The notes under the pieces were generated by a model that was given only the letters and a program-made list of their open reading frames with translations, was not told the DNA's origin and did no database searches. DNA of 49,584 nt. Origin: Lachnospiraceae bacterium MD335. GTDB lineage: Bacteria; Bacillota; Clostridia; Lachnospirales; Lachnospiraceae. The translations under genes were made by a program, and so were the position numbers. The DNA is taken from the NCBI GenBank assembly GCA_000403335.2, contig KE159628.1, positions 800,975 to 850,558 of the forward strand, given 5' to 3'. This document shows, in pieces, positions 1-9,006 of the stretch (its first letter is position 1; each line of letters starts with the position of its first letter).

Positions 1-725
1 CTGTCGGCTTTTGTCTGTTCCAGCTGCTTCTCCAAATTCGCAACCCATTCTTTGTAGTCTGCTGCTTCCTTTTCTTTTTCCTCCAGTGCGTTTTGGCTCC
101 CGGCTTTTGTCTGCTCCAGCTCATTCTTCAAATTCGCAATCCATTCTTTGTAGCTGTCTGTTTCCTTTTCCCTGTCTGACTGCATTCTTTGGTTATCGGC
201 TTTTATCTGCCCCAGCTGCTTTTCCATATTTGCTATCCAGTCCTTATAGACCAATACTTCACCTGCCTTTTCGCGGCTGCTGTCCTCCAGCTTTTTGTAT
301 TCGTTCTTAATTGTCTCCCGCCAGTAATTTGTCTCGTAATGCTGGGCGCTCCAGTATCCGGTAATTTCGAAAATTATATTTTCTTCAATAGTTATATGTG
401 TTTCCGGATAATAAACCTCTCTGACCATAATCTCGTTTATTATCTTTTTATAGCCTTCCGTGATATGGTCATTATGGTACCGGACTTTTTTTCCTCCCAC
501 GCCGTTTAACGCATTTTGGAATTCCTCTGCTGTTCTTGCCAATGTTAAGTTTGAAACATCCTTAATTTCCTCGAATGCACTGACCACCTTCGTATTGAAA
601 GTCGGCAAGACAATACATTCCGTTCCCGTGATAACTGAAAATACCATCCCGTGAAGCCTGTCCGTAACCATTAGTTCCGCACTGCCAATTTCTCTTAACA
701 GTGCCTTAATATACCATTTTATATT
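1..725 (-). pseudogene. Polysaccharide pyruvyltransferase remnant with coiled-coil tail (5'-truncated, runs off the left edge)
   Basis: The minus strand reads open from a TGA at 728-726 to the window edge, with no start codon before conserved sequence begins. The first ~50 codons resemble the C-terminal end of the polysaccharide pyruvyltransferase family (PF04230), including a TDRLHGMVFS-type motif and a CIVLP strand. About 100 residues later the protein becomes a coiled coil in which YK(D/E)W(I/V)ANL recurs every 32 residues, at least three times before the edge. The family normally has some 200-plus residues before this point, and they are absent: upstream bases 730-936 show no coding character on this strand. 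I infer a deletion or rearrangement breakpoint near 725. Family enzymes add pyruvate ketals to surface glycans; this copy is probably inactive. The C-terminus cannot be judged. Confidence 0.75.
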
Positions 726-747
726 TCAGTAATTTATAGGAATTATA

Positions 748-776
748 TTGTAGGAATAAATATTTTCTTGTATAAT
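748..776 (+). promoter_or_regulatory. Possible sigma-A promoter for the radical SAM gene
   Basis: A perfect TATAAT at 771-776 is preceded by TTGTAG at 748-753 with a 17-bp spacer. The -35 matches consensus only in its TTG. It would give a leader of about 150 bases, in which no riboswitch or clear hairpin was recognised. It sits beside the broken end of the pyruvyltransferase remnant. Confidence 0.4.
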
Positions 777-936
777 TGAAAACGTTAGGATTTATGTTTG
801 GAGAGAATTGAAGGTGTTTTGGCTTTGGTAGCTGTTACATCGCTGATAAGTAATGTTTTGCCGATTGTATGAATTTATGATACAAAGATTATGATTCGTG
901 TGATTGATAGAGATTTTTATATAGAAGGGATTTGTT

Positions 937-2238
937 ATGGAGAATAGTAATAAACTAAAGAGATTTTTTGACGTATATATTCCAACTGAAAAATGTAATT
1001 TTACATGTTCATATTGTTATGTAGGACAAGAGGGAAAAGCATCAGGAGAGATTATGCCGATAGGGCATACGCCAAAAGAAGTGAGAAAGGCGTTATCAAA
1101 AAAAAGACTTGGCGGAGTATGCTTTTTCAATTTTTGCGGGGGAGGAGAAACACTCTTAGGTGATGATATATTGCCGATTATATATGAATTATTAGATGAG
1201 GGACATTTTATACAAATTGTCACAAATGGAACGGTTACAAAGCGCTTTTGCGAAATTAGTATATGGGAGAGCGAATTAATATCGCGATTATTTTTTAAGT
1301 TTTCATTTCACTATTTAGAATTAAAGAAAAGAAACTGTATGGATTTGTTTTTTGATAATATCCAGCTTATGAGAAGTAAAGGATGTTCCATATCATTAGA
1401 ATTAATGCCACATGATGAACTTATTCCATATGCTGATGAGATAAAGGAAATATGCTTAGAAAAGGTTAAAGCGCTTCCGCATCTTACTGTAGGGCGGGAT
1501 AACACTACAAGTGAATTAAAATTATTATCCCGGTTTACAAAGGAGGAATACGGGGGGGGTTGGTCAGGCTTTGATTCGGATATGTTCCGCTATAAAATGT
1601 TAATGTTTGGAAAAGAACAGAGACAGTTTTGCTATGCAGGTGAATGGAGTTGTTCACTTAGGATTGATACGGGAGACGTATATCAATGTAACGGATTGGT
1701 GTGTATTGATAATATTTATGACAGGATTGATGAGGAATTACATTTCAAGGTGGTAGGAAATCAATGTCCGCACCCTCACTGCTGGAATTGCCATGCATAT
1801 TTGTGTTTGGGAGTTATGCCAGATGTTGATGCGCCGACATATGCGTCAATGAGAGATCGGGTATGTACGGATGGAAGCAGGTGGCTGAATGATAAAGTAC
1901 GTGAATTTTTTTCTCAGAAGCTTGAAACCAATAATAGAAAGTATACAGAAAGTGAGAAGAGATTAATTAATGAGAGTGCCGCACTTACTCGGCAAAACTA
2001 TAAACAGCAACAATTGATAACACAGTATAAAATTCAAAATGCAGAGTATAAAAACTGGGTTGAAAATCTTCAGGCGCAAGTGAATGATCGCTTAAAAGAA
2101 CTGGCGGAATATAAAGACTGGGTAAATAATTTGCAGATACAGGTTGAAGAATTTAATAAAGAAAAACAGGTATACAAGGACTGGGTAAATAATCTGCAAA
2201 TAGAGATTGAGAATTTGAAAAAGGGGAAGGAAATATGA
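937..2238 (+). CDS. Radical SAM protein with auxiliary Cys cluster and YKxW coiled-coil tail
   Basis: Predicted cytosolic radical SAM enzyme. Cys20-x3-Cys24-x2-Cys27 is the classic 4Fe-4S/SAM motif, and the CGGGETLL stretch near residue 68 fits the SAM-binding GGE motif. Eight further cysteines (232, 239, 251, 256, 277, 282, 285, 290) form a SPASM/twitch-like auxiliary cluster region. Residues ~335-433 are a coiled coil ending in three 21-residue units that begin YK(N/D)W at 371, 392 and 413. The start has an AAGGGA ribosome site 6 bases upstream. The stop overlaps the ATG of a 26-codon ORF (ATGA), suggesting lost translational coupling. A G8 run (1552-1559, Gly206-208) lies before the auxiliary cysteines. 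Context suggests modification of a sugar or peptide for the surface glycan; the substrate cannot be read from sequence. Confidence 0.85.
   Translation: MENSNKLKRFFDVYIPTEKCNFTCSYCYVGQEGKASGEIMPIGHTPKEVRKALSKKRLGGVCFFNFCGGGETLLGDDILPIIYELLDEGHFIQIVTNGTVTKRFCEISIWESELISRLFFKFSFHYLELKKRNCMDLFFDNIQLMRSKGCSISLELMPHDELIPYADEIKEICLEKVKALPHLTVGRDNTTSELKLLSRFTKEEYGGGWSGFDSDMFRYKMLMFGKEQRQFCYAGEWSCSLRIDTGDVYQCNGLVCIDNIYDRIDEELHFKVVGNQCPHPHCWNCHAYLCLGVMPDVDAPTYASMRDRVCTDGSRWLNDKVREFFSQKLETNNRKYTESEKRLINESAALTRQNYKQQQLITQYKIQNAEYKNWVENLQAQVNDRLKELAEYKDWVNNLQIQVEEFNKEKQVYKDWVNNLQIEIENLKKGKEI
1552..1559 (+). repeat. G8 homopolymer inside the radical SAM gene
   Basis: Eight consecutive G residues encode Gly206-208 in an otherwise A+T-rich gene. 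Gain or loss of one base would truncate the protein before its auxiliary Cys cluster, so it is a candidate slipped-strand phase-variation tract. Confidence 0.6.
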
Positions 2239-2787
2239 TAGCAGGTACACAATTGATAAAAAATATTACAGCATTATTTGACTATACTTCTCATTTTAAA
2301 AAAGTATTTAATTGAGGATTGCATGTGAACTGTGTAGAGGTAAAAGAAATAAAGTAATGAACACGAGTCGGAAACAAAACTCTGCAGTACATATTTTAAA
2401 CTTTTTGGAAAGCACTTTTATGTAATTGAAGAGGGAATAATCATTGTAATTTGTAAAAGGAATAATATGGTAATATGGATTACAAGATACCCGAGTAGAT
2501 TTAATTATGAGGCAGTACAGGATGCACGGTGAATGCGTCAATGTAATTGAAGGCAAAATAACTCCTTGCTGATTTAAGCATGCAAGTCATTGTTTTGAAC
2601 AGTATTTTAATGTATTATTTGAGCGATCAGAGGAAGACTATCTTAATATGTATAAATTGATTTTGCATGAAGCTGACGCATTTCTAAGAAAATTCAACCG
2701 TTTTGCAAATATTGTGATATAAAGAACTGGAAAGAAAATATACCGTGGAAAGTCAGTAAGAGGGAAATGGCGGAATGGATGGCATGA
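2235..2787 (+). pseudogene. Decayed coding region of unrecognised family between radical SAM and deacetylase genes
   Basis: No intact gene fills this stretch, but coding traces do. A 26-codon ORF (2235-2315) starts at an ATGA overlap with the radical SAM stop and has an AAGGGGAAGG ribosome site. A start-less frame follows at 2353-2532. Another frame at 2534-2713, broken by a TGA at 2570, holds a well-composed stretch around the motif EEDYLNMYKL. A third frame continues with FCKYCDIKNW from about 2690 to a TGA at 2785-2787. That last stop overlaps the ATG of the deacetylase (2784), as expected if an ancestral gene ended there. The traces read as a gene broken by several frameshifts and a probable deletion. 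I do not recognise its family. Confidence 0.5.
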
Positions 2788-3518
2788 TAATACATTATTC
2801 TTTTGATGATGTTCTGTGGATTTTCAAAGATTTGACAGTACACGAAAAGGAATATAATACGCTTTTTGATAATAGCCTGTTATGTTGGATGCGAGAGATG
2901 CACATAAAATATAATGTTAGATTTGACCTGTATGTATTTTATAATGCATGGTATGACTTCACCTTAGCTGATATGACAGACAGATATTCATTAGAATTTA
3001 AAAAAAATTCGGACTGGCTAAAATTTGGATTTCATGGCTTTGGCTTTGATAATGGAATTGATAAAAAATATGGAGAGGTCAATAAGGATGAGCTAATTAA
3101 AGATTATGAACGTGTAACATATGAATTGCAAAGAGTTACTTCAAAATATAATATAACTGATACGCTTCGGCTAAGTTTCTTTAGCGGTAATAGGAAAGGA
3201 ATGGTGAAACTGCACTGGAAGTATGGGGTTAAAGCATTTTTGTGTGCAGATCAAGCGGAGCGTCTTAGCTATTTTTTGACTAAGAAACATTGTAAAACAT
3301 TAGAAAATAAAGGTTATTTATTTGACTGGATTTCTGGATTATGGTTTTATAGAACTTCAATTAGGATTGAGAGTGAATTAGATATTGAAGCAAAGGTATG
3401 TCAGTTACGCCAAAAAGGGCTGCCAATAGTTGCATTCTGCCATGAGTGGGCTTTTTTGGATAATCCCAAAATATGTAAAGAAAGATTTGAAAAATGTTTT
3501 AAATTACTGATGGCTTGA
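2784..3518 (+). CDS. NodB-like polysaccharide deacetylase (WbmS-like group), putative
   Basis: A 244-residue cytosolic protein with hallmarks of divergent carbohydrate esterase 4/NodB proteins: HYSFDDV at the N-terminus (metal and catalytic Asp motif), a central FGFHGFGF segment with the metal-binding His, and a C-terminal FCHEW motif for the last His. Such enzymes remove N-acetyl groups from sugars; the WbmS-type subgroup occurs in surface-glycan loci. I prefer ATG 2784 to ATG 2775: it starts directly before the conserved motif and overlaps the TGA (2785-2787) of the decayed upstream frame, a usual coupling arrangement. Starting at 2775 would add only three residues. Metal ligands are inferred from motif order, not alignment. 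Confidence 0.7.
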   Translation: MIIHYSFDDVLWIFKDLTVHEKEYNTLFDNSLLCWMREMHIKYNVRFDLYVFYNAWYDFTLADMTDRYSLEFKKNSDWLKFGFHGFGFDNGIDKKYGEVNKDELIKDYERVTYELQRVTSKYNITDTLRLSFFSGNRKGMVKLHWKYGVKAFLCADQAERLSYFLTKKHCKTLENKGYLFDWISGLWFYRTSIRIESELDIEAKVCQLRQKGLPIVAFCHEWAFLDNPKICKERFEKCFKLLMA

Positions 3519-3624
3519 ATACACGATAATGTAAATCAGGATGCTTTAGAATAATAAATATTAGCAAGTAAATTGCAAAAATAAAACAAGATTTAAACAA
3601 AAAGAGGGCTTAGAGGAAATAAAT

Positions 3625-4893
3625 ATGGTAGATATTACAGTAATAATTCCTGTTTATAATGTTGAAAAATATTTAAGCAACTGTATACAAAGTGTAATTT
3701 CACAATCAAAGAAAGAAATAGAAATAATATGCGTAAATGATGGATCAACAGATAAATCAGGGGAAATTTTGGATAATTTTGCAGCGTTGGACAGACGTAT
3801 AAAAGTTGTACATTTTGAATGCAATAAAGGCAGAATTGCTGCCAGAAAGATAGGAGTTCAAATGGCAGCAGGCAGATACATTATGTTTCTTGACAGTGAT
3901 GATTATTATACAGATGACGCTTGCATGACCGCCTTTCAAGAAATTGAGAACGCAAATGTTGAGATACTTCACTTTGGGACAACTGTGATAAATGCCGGAT
4001 TATCGTCACAATATGAATATGATTCGATAGTTTCCTTTTTTAGACCATATATAAATAATTTATATGGCGAGAAAGTTTTAGAAGAATGTTTTAAGGAAGA
4101 AAAATATAATTATAATTTAGTGGATAAAATATATAGTGCTCAATTGTGTAGAAAAGCTTTTTCGAGTATAAGCGAAATTAATTGTTGTATGGCTGAGGAT
4201 ATGATGCTTTATTTTATCATATCCTATTATGCAAAGTCATATATGGGAATTGAGCGTAAATTATATAATTATAACTTTGCCATAGGCGTATCAAAGCCGG
4301 GACCAATAAATTTAGAAGGATTAGATAAGAGATGTACATCTGCAGCAGCGTGCTTTACAATCAGGGACTTTTTATACTTGCAGGAATGTTTTGACAAATA
4401 TGAGAGTACGTATATAAAAATTGAAAGAAGGCTGCTCTCTGACAATTTTGATGCATGGTATTATAGACTGCCTGTTACAGAGAGGAAAGAAGGATATAAT
4501 ATATTCCTGAAACACTGGGGAACAGATAAGGTTATATTAAGTCTGCTCTATGATGTTGAAAATAAGCAATATGACATAAATATCAAGGGTGCGAAGATTT
4601 CAGAATTAGAACAGAATATAAGGTCGGCACGGGCGGAAGAAGCGAAACATTTAGAAGAACTGAAACGGAGTATGGAAAGGAACATAGAGTTAGAAGAAAA
4701 ATTACTTTTAAACAGACAGGAAATGGAGAACAAAATATTAGAATATAATAATAAAGCAAAAGAACAGACGGAAAAAATACAGAATATACAGACAGAGTAT
4801 GAAAGAATATCCAATTCTTTTTCGTATAGGCTGGGTTTAATGATTACTAAAATACCGCGGATGATTGTGCATATGATTAAAGGAGTTGTTTAA
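3625..4893 (+). CDS. Glycosyltransferase family 2 with C-terminal coiled coil
   Basis: Residues ~3-100 are a GT-A fold with the VIIPVYN start, the VNDGSTD nucleotide motif and DSDD at 90-93 for metal and sugar-nucleotide binding. Residues ~315-395 form a highly charged coiled coil, followed by a SYRLG-type amphipathic tail found at the end of many clostridial glycosyltransferases. No true membrane span is seen, so it probably acts at the inner face of the membrane. The ribosome site AGAGGAAA lies at a suitable distance. It is the last gene before a strong terminator. It probably transfers one sugar in the surface glycan; donor and acceptor are unknown. Confidence 0.88.
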   Translation: MVDITVIIPVYNVEKYLSNCIQSVISQSKKEIEIICVNDGSTDKSGEILDNFAALDRRIKVVHFECNKGRIAARKIGVQMAAGRYIMFLDSDDYYTDDACMTAFQEIENANVEILHFGTTVINAGLSSQYEYDSIVSFFRPYINNLYGEKVLEECFKEEKYNYNLVDKIYSAQLCRKAFSSISEINCCMAEDMMLYFIISYYAKSYMGIERKLYNYNFAIGVSKPGPINLEGLDKRCTSAAACFTIRDFLYLQECFDKYESTYIKIERRLLSDNFDAWYYRLPVTERKEGYNIFLKHWGTDKVILSLLYDVENKQYDINIKGAKISELEQNIRSARAEEAKHLEELKRSMERNIELEEKLLLNRQEMENKILEYNNKAKEQTEKIQNIQTEYERISNSFSYRLGLMITKIPRMIVHMIKGVV

Positions 4894-4915
4894 AACCAGA
4901 TATAATCACAACTGA

Positions 4916-4956
4916 AAAACTGCTGAATAGAAAACAATTCATATTCAGCAGTTTTT
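4916..4956 (+). terminator. Rho-independent terminator
   Basis: A perfect 14-bp inverted repeat (4916-4929 with 4942-4955, core ACTGCTGAATA) with a 12-base loop ends in a T run. It closes the unit ending with the GT2 gene. Confidence 0.85.
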
Positions 4957-4998
4957 GTGTTATGATAAAACATATAATCATTAAGGAGAATTGCCAAT

Positions 4999-6684
4999 AT
5001 GCCAAAAACAGTCAGTATCGGGCGACAGGATTTTGAAGCCATAATTACAAATAACTATTTTTATATCGACAAAACAAGTTTTATCAAGGAATGGTGGGAG
5101 AATGGCGATAGCGTAACGCTTATCACCCGCCCGCGCCGTTTTGGAAAGACACTCAACATGAGCATGGTCGAGCAGTTTTTTTCAATTGACTATGCAAACC
5201 GCGGCGATTTGTTTGAAAACCTGAATATATGGAAAGAAGAAAAATACCGGAAGCTCCAGGGAACCATTCCTGTAATCAGCCTGAGTTTTGCCAACGTAAA
5301 AGAGACAACGTATGTAAAGACAAAAACACGAATCTGCCAAACGCTTACGGATTTGTATATCAAATATGCGTTTTTGAGGGACAGTGATACACTTACGCCG
5401 CGGGACAGGGAATACTTTGACAGGGTTTCGGAGCGGATGGCGGATACGGACGCCGTGATTGCGTTGTATAAGCTGAGTGATTTTATACAGCGTTATTATG
5501 GGAAGAAACCGATTATTTTACTGGATGAATATGATACGCCCATGCAGGAGGCATACGTAAACGGCTATTGGGATGAGATTGTGTCGTTTACAAGAAGCCT
5601 GTTTAACTCAACGTTTAAAACAAATCCGTTTTTTGACAGGGCAATTATGACGGGAATTACCAGGGTTAGTAAAGAATCTATTTTTTCTGATTTAAATAAT
5701 CTGACAGTAGTAACGACAACATCGGATAAATATGCGGATTCATTTGGCTTTACGCAGGACGAGGTGTCGGAGGCTTTGCGCGAATTTGGGTTATCCGAAA
5801 TGGAAGAGCGGGTAAAAGACTGGTATGACGGATTTACGTTTGGGAAAAAGACGGATATTTACAATCCGTGGTCTATTATTAATTTCTTGGATACCAAAAA
5901 GCTGTCTGCTTATTGGGCAAACACCAGTTCCAACAGCCTTGCAGGGAAATTAATCCGTGAAGGAAGCAGGGACGTTAAAATAATTATGGAAAACCTCTTG
6001 AAAGGCGGAACGCTTCACACAAAGATTGATGAGCAGATTGTATTTAACCAGCTTGACCACAACGAATACGCAATATGGAGTCTTCTGCTTGCAAGCGGTT
6101 ATTTAAAGGTTGAACGATATTCGATGGATGCCGATGCGGGCAAAGAAGAATATGATTTAAAGCTCACCAATAAAGAAGTGCGTCTGATGTTCCAAAATAT
6201 GATAGAGGGCTGGTTTAAGACATATGTTCCGGCATATAACGATTTTATCAAGGCGCTGCTTGAGGATGACACGGAGGCAATGAATTATTATATGAACAAA
6301 GTCGCGCTTGCGACCTTCAGCTGTTTTGATACGGGAGCAGGTTCTGTGGAAACCACGGAACCGGAACGCTTTTATCATGGATTTGTGCTGGGGCTGATGG
6401 TTGACCTGGCGGACAGATACGAAATTACCTCAAACCGCGAAAGCGGATTCGGACGCTATGACGTGATGCTGGAACCGAAAAATCCCTCGGATGACGCAAT
6501 CATCATAGAGTTTAAGGTTCACCGCCCTGCAAGGGAAAAGGATTTGGAAGCCACCGTGAAGGCGGCGCTTTTGCAGATAGAAGAAAAGCAATACGCCGCC
6601 TCGCTGGAGGCAAAAGGCATCGCGTCCGAACGAATCCGAAAATACGGATTCGCATTTGAGGGGAAAAAGTGTCTGACAGGGTAA
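4999..6684 (+). CDS. AAA-ATPase-like / PD-(D/E)XK nuclease-family protein (DUF1703 type)
   Basis: A 561-residue protein with an N-terminal AAA-ATPase-like domain (PF09820 type): a TRPRRFGKT phosphate-binding loop near residue 45 and an ILLDEYD Walker-B-like strand near 170. A C-terminal PDDEXK_9-type domain (PF08011) has Asp488 in GRYDV and Glu504-x-Lys506 in IIEFKV. The family is very common and often multicopy in anaerobic Firmicutes and Bacteroidetes, and its function is not established. AAGGAG precedes the ATG by a good distance. It stands alone between a terminator and a 14-bp hairpin, and reads as an insertion into the polysaccharide locus rather than part of the pathway. Confidence 0.9.
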   Translation: MPKTVSIGRQDFEAIITNNYFYIDKTSFIKEWWENGDSVTLITRPRRFGKTLNMSMVEQFFSIDYANRGDLFENLNIWKEEKYRKLQGTIPVISLSFANVKETTYVKTKTRICQTLTDLYIKYAFLRDSDTLTPRDREYFDRVSERMADTDAVIALYKLSDFIQRYYGKKPIILLDEYDTPMQEAYVNGYWDEIVSFTRSLFNSTFKTNPFFDRAIMTGITRVSKESIFSDLNNLTVVTTTSDKYADSFGFTQDEVSEALREFGLSEMEERVKDWYDGFTFGKKTDIYNPWSIINFLDTKKLSAYWANTSSNSLAGKLIREGSRDVKIIMENLLKGGTLHTKIDEQIVFNQLDHNEYAIWSLLLASGYLKVERYSMDADAGKEEYDLKLTNKEVRLMFQNMIEGWFKTYVPAYNDFIKALLEDDTEAMNYYMNKVALATFSCFDTGAGSVETTEPERFYHGFVLGLMVDLADRYEITSNRESGFGRYDVMLEPKNPSDDAIIIEFKVHRPAREKDLEATVKAALLQIEEKQYAASLEAKGIASERIRKYGFAFEGKKCLTG

Positions 6685-6718
6685 ATGTATGATGCTGCTT
6701 TTCAGCGGCATCGTATAT
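6685..6718 (+). terminator. Stem-loop after the AAA/PD-(D/E)XK gene
   Basis: Directly after the stop codon, 6685-6698 pairs with 6705-6718 (14 bp with some G-T pairs, core ATGCTGC/GCGGCAT) around a 6-base loop. The following bases are A+T-rich but not a T run, so termination may be weak. Confidence 0.5.
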
Positions 6719-6846
6719 ATGTATTAGCACTAAACAAAAAATGAAATTGTTTTCAATATTTTATTGAAGCATCAAGAAGAAGTAAGCACATTTAATGGAT
6801 GGAAGTTTTTTCTTTTCATTTTTCTTTAATAAAAGCTTAATATATA

Positions 6847-6875
6847 TTGTTAAAAAAAATGAAAACATGTATAAT
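6847..6875 (+). promoter_or_regulatory. Promoter for the DUF4422-GT8 gene, with A8 tract in the spacer
   Basis: TTGTTA (6847-6852) and TATAAT (6870-6875) are 17 bp apart. The spacer begins within a run of eight A residues (6852-6859). The start codon lies 59 bases downstream. The surrounding bases 6719-6934 hold no other recognisable feature. Confidence 0.6.
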
Positions 6876-6934
6876 ATCAATGATTATTATCAAAATATGT
6901 AACTTTAATACATTTAGAGAGGGAAAACAGAAAT

Positions 6935-8800
6935 ATGACAGAGAATATTAAAATCTTTATTTCATGCCATAAGAAGTGCTATATACCAAAACATGAGCTG
7001 CTTGTACCGATTCAGGTGGGAAGCGTGCTCAGTAATAAGCGGTTTGCAAACATGCTTCATGATGACGAGGGAGATAATATCTCAGAAAAAAACAAAAGCT
7101 ATTGTGAACTGACGGCCCAGTACTGGGCATGGAAAAATGCAGAAGCAGATTATTATGGATTTTTCCACTATAGAAGATACATGTCATTTGCGGATAAAAC
7201 GTTGGACCACAATCTATTTGAAGATGTTGAGATGGAATATTTGACGGACAATGCGTTGGAAAAGCTGAATTTGGACAAGGACGTTATGGTTCAAAAGATT
7301 AATCAGTATGATATTATAGCTACGACGCCTGTGTATCTGAATAGGCTGAATAAAATCCTGCATACAAACTTTGATCAATATGTAAAGACGCCTTATCAGT
7401 ACAAGGAAGATTTGGAAGTGCTTTTGGATATTATTAAGGACAAGTATCCTGAATATTATAAGATTGCCTACGAATACATATATAAGCTTCCTTATGGTTA
7501 TTACTGTAATATGTTCATAATGAAGAAAGAGCTGTTCATGGAGTATAGTGAGTGGCTTTTTGACATACTTGAGGAACATGAGAGGCGGCGTGATTATTCG
7601 GATTATAGTATTGAAGGCTACCGGATAAGCGGTTTTTTAGCAGAACGTTTGTTTGGAATTTATTATGAATACATAAAAAGACAGAAGAAACACAAGACCT
7701 GTGAGTTACAAAGAACGCTGTTTCAAAATGTAGATGTTCCGGATGAGATAAAGCCGGCTTTTGGACATAATAATGTTCCAATCATAATTGCCACGAATGA
7801 CTATTACGCGCCTTACATCAGTACACTGCTTTTATCAATAAAGGTCACTGCTTCTGAGCAAAATAATTATGATATTATTATATTATCACATGATATTATT
7901 GCAGATAATAAGAAAAAGCTGCTTGATATGATCGGTGAAAAAACAAACTTTTCACTTCGCTTTGCCGACCCGGGTGCGTTTCTTGACGGGTATAAATTGT
8001 TTACCCGCGGGCATTTCAGCGTTGAAACATATTATAGGCTTGTTTTGCCTGAGATGCTCAAAGATTATGATAAAGTGCTGTACATAGATGTCGATATGGT
8101 GACTACGGCAGATTTGGCAGAGCTTTATGTGACGGATGTAAAAGGGTATTTACTGGCAGCGGCATATGATCCTGACACAGCCGGATTATACAATGGATAC
8201 CAGCCTGACAAAAAAGAGTATATGGACAAGGAGCTTGCACTTGATAATCCGTATCATTATTTTCAGGCAGGAACACTTGTGATGAATTTGGAGGAATTCA
8301 GAAAGACATACACTACAGAACAGATCCTTGATGTTGCGGCTTCTAAGGAATGGCAGCTTCTTGATCAGGATATACTGAATAAGCTGTGCGAGCATAAGGT
8401 TAAGATTCTTGATATGAGCTGGAATGTAATGTATGATTACGGGCATGTCAGGATAAATCAGATTATTAAACTTGCTCCGAGATGGCTGAATGAGATGTAT
8501 ATGGAAGCACGCAAACACCCTAAAATTATTCATTATGCCGGTCCCGAAAAGCCTTGGCTTTTTCCGGAAGGAGACTTTGCGGATGTATTTTGGGAATATG
8601 CGAAGCAGACGCCGTATTATGAGGTTATGCTTTACCGAATGGCATGTTTTGCGGCAAATAGGATAAATGAAGTGAATGATGTGTATAAGAGTGTTGATAG
8701 GAATAAAAGCTACAATATTGTTGTCAGGACATTGCGCTGTTTGGTGCTATATGGACCAATACATATGTTTAAGGAGATAAAGAGGGAGCTGAGTAAATAG
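6935..8800 (+). CDS. Two-domain glycosyltransferase: DUF4422 plus GT8
   Basis: The first ~270 residues match the DUF4422 exopolysaccharide-biosynthesis family: an IFISCHK start, a TAQYWAWKN segment and the FFHYRRYM motif. Residues ~279-580 are a GT8 domain (galactosyl/glucosyltransferase type), starting VPIIIATNDYY, with the metal-binding DVD near residue 384 and an HYAGPEKPW-like C-terminal motif. It is probably a bifunctional cytosolic enzyme adding two sugars, although DUF4422 activity is not well established. An AGAGAGGG ribosome site precedes the ATG. The gene has its own promoter and is followed by a hairpin at 8815-8847, so it may be monocistronic. Confidence 0.88.
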   Translation: MTENIKIFISCHKKCYIPKHELLVPIQVGSVLSNKRFANMLHDDEGDNISEKNKSYCELTAQYWAWKNAEADYYGFFHYRRYMSFADKTLDHNLFEDVEMEYLTDNALEKLNLDKDVMVQKINQYDIIATTPVYLNRLNKILHTNFDQYVKTPYQYKEDLEVLLDIIKDKYPEYYKIAYEYIYKLPYGYYCNMFIMKKELFMEYSEWLFDILEEHERRRDYSDYSIEGYRISGFLAERLFGIYYEYIKRQKKHKTCELQRTLFQNVDVPDEIKPAFGHNNVPIIIATNDYYAPYISTLLLSIKVTASEQNNYDIIILSHDIIADNKKKLLDMIGEKTNFSLRFADPGAFLDGYKLFTRGHFSVETYYRLVLPEMLKDYDKVLYIDVDMVTTADLAELYVTDVKGYLLAAAYDPDTAGLYNGYQPDKKEYMDKELALDNPYHYFQAGTLVMNLEEFRKTYTTEQILDVAASKEWQLLDQDILNKLCEHKVKILDMSWNVMYDYGHVRINQIIKLAPRWLNEMYMEARKHPKIIHYAGPEKPWLFPEGDFADVFWEYAKQTPYYEVMLYRMACFAANRINEVNDVYKSVDRNKSYNIVVRTLRCLVLYGPIHMFKEIKRELSK

Positions 8801-8814
8801 AGCAGGGTATTGTT

Positions 8815-8862
8815 ACGCGCTATTCACAGTGTAGGCAAATAGCGCGTTATACAGCATTTTTT
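8815..8862 (+). terminator. Possible terminator after the GT8 gene
   Basis: A 10-bp perfect stem (8815-8824 with 8838-8847, ACGCGCTATT) encloses a 13-base loop. The T6 run (8857-8862) is 9 bases beyond the stem, so termination strength is uncertain. Confidence 0.45.
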
Positions 8863-9006
8863 GAAAGAATGCATTAAGCATTTTATTGTCATATAAAGTT
8901 GAAAAATTTATAATTGGCGTAGTGTAAGGAATAAATGTCATCTAAGGGAGAGGGGTTGAAGGGCTACCCCTTTTGGCGCATCTATAAATATTTTTGGAGG
9001 ACTGTG

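Noticed and set aside
11-654. Plus-strand open frames at the left edge
   Set aside because: They are opposite the pyruvyltransferase remnant, whose minus-strand frame carries family motifs and periodic coiled-coil repeats.
4999-6684. AAA/PD-(D/E)XK protein as a phage-defence system
   Set aside because: It is a single common-family gene without partner genes. The sequence shows no methylase, toxin or defence island around it.
8935-9006. N-terminal extension of the GT2 gene from ATG 8935
   Set aside because: A good GGAGG site at 8996-9000 precedes ATG 9007, directly before the conserved VLVPCYNEE sequence. The extension has no ribosome site or family match.
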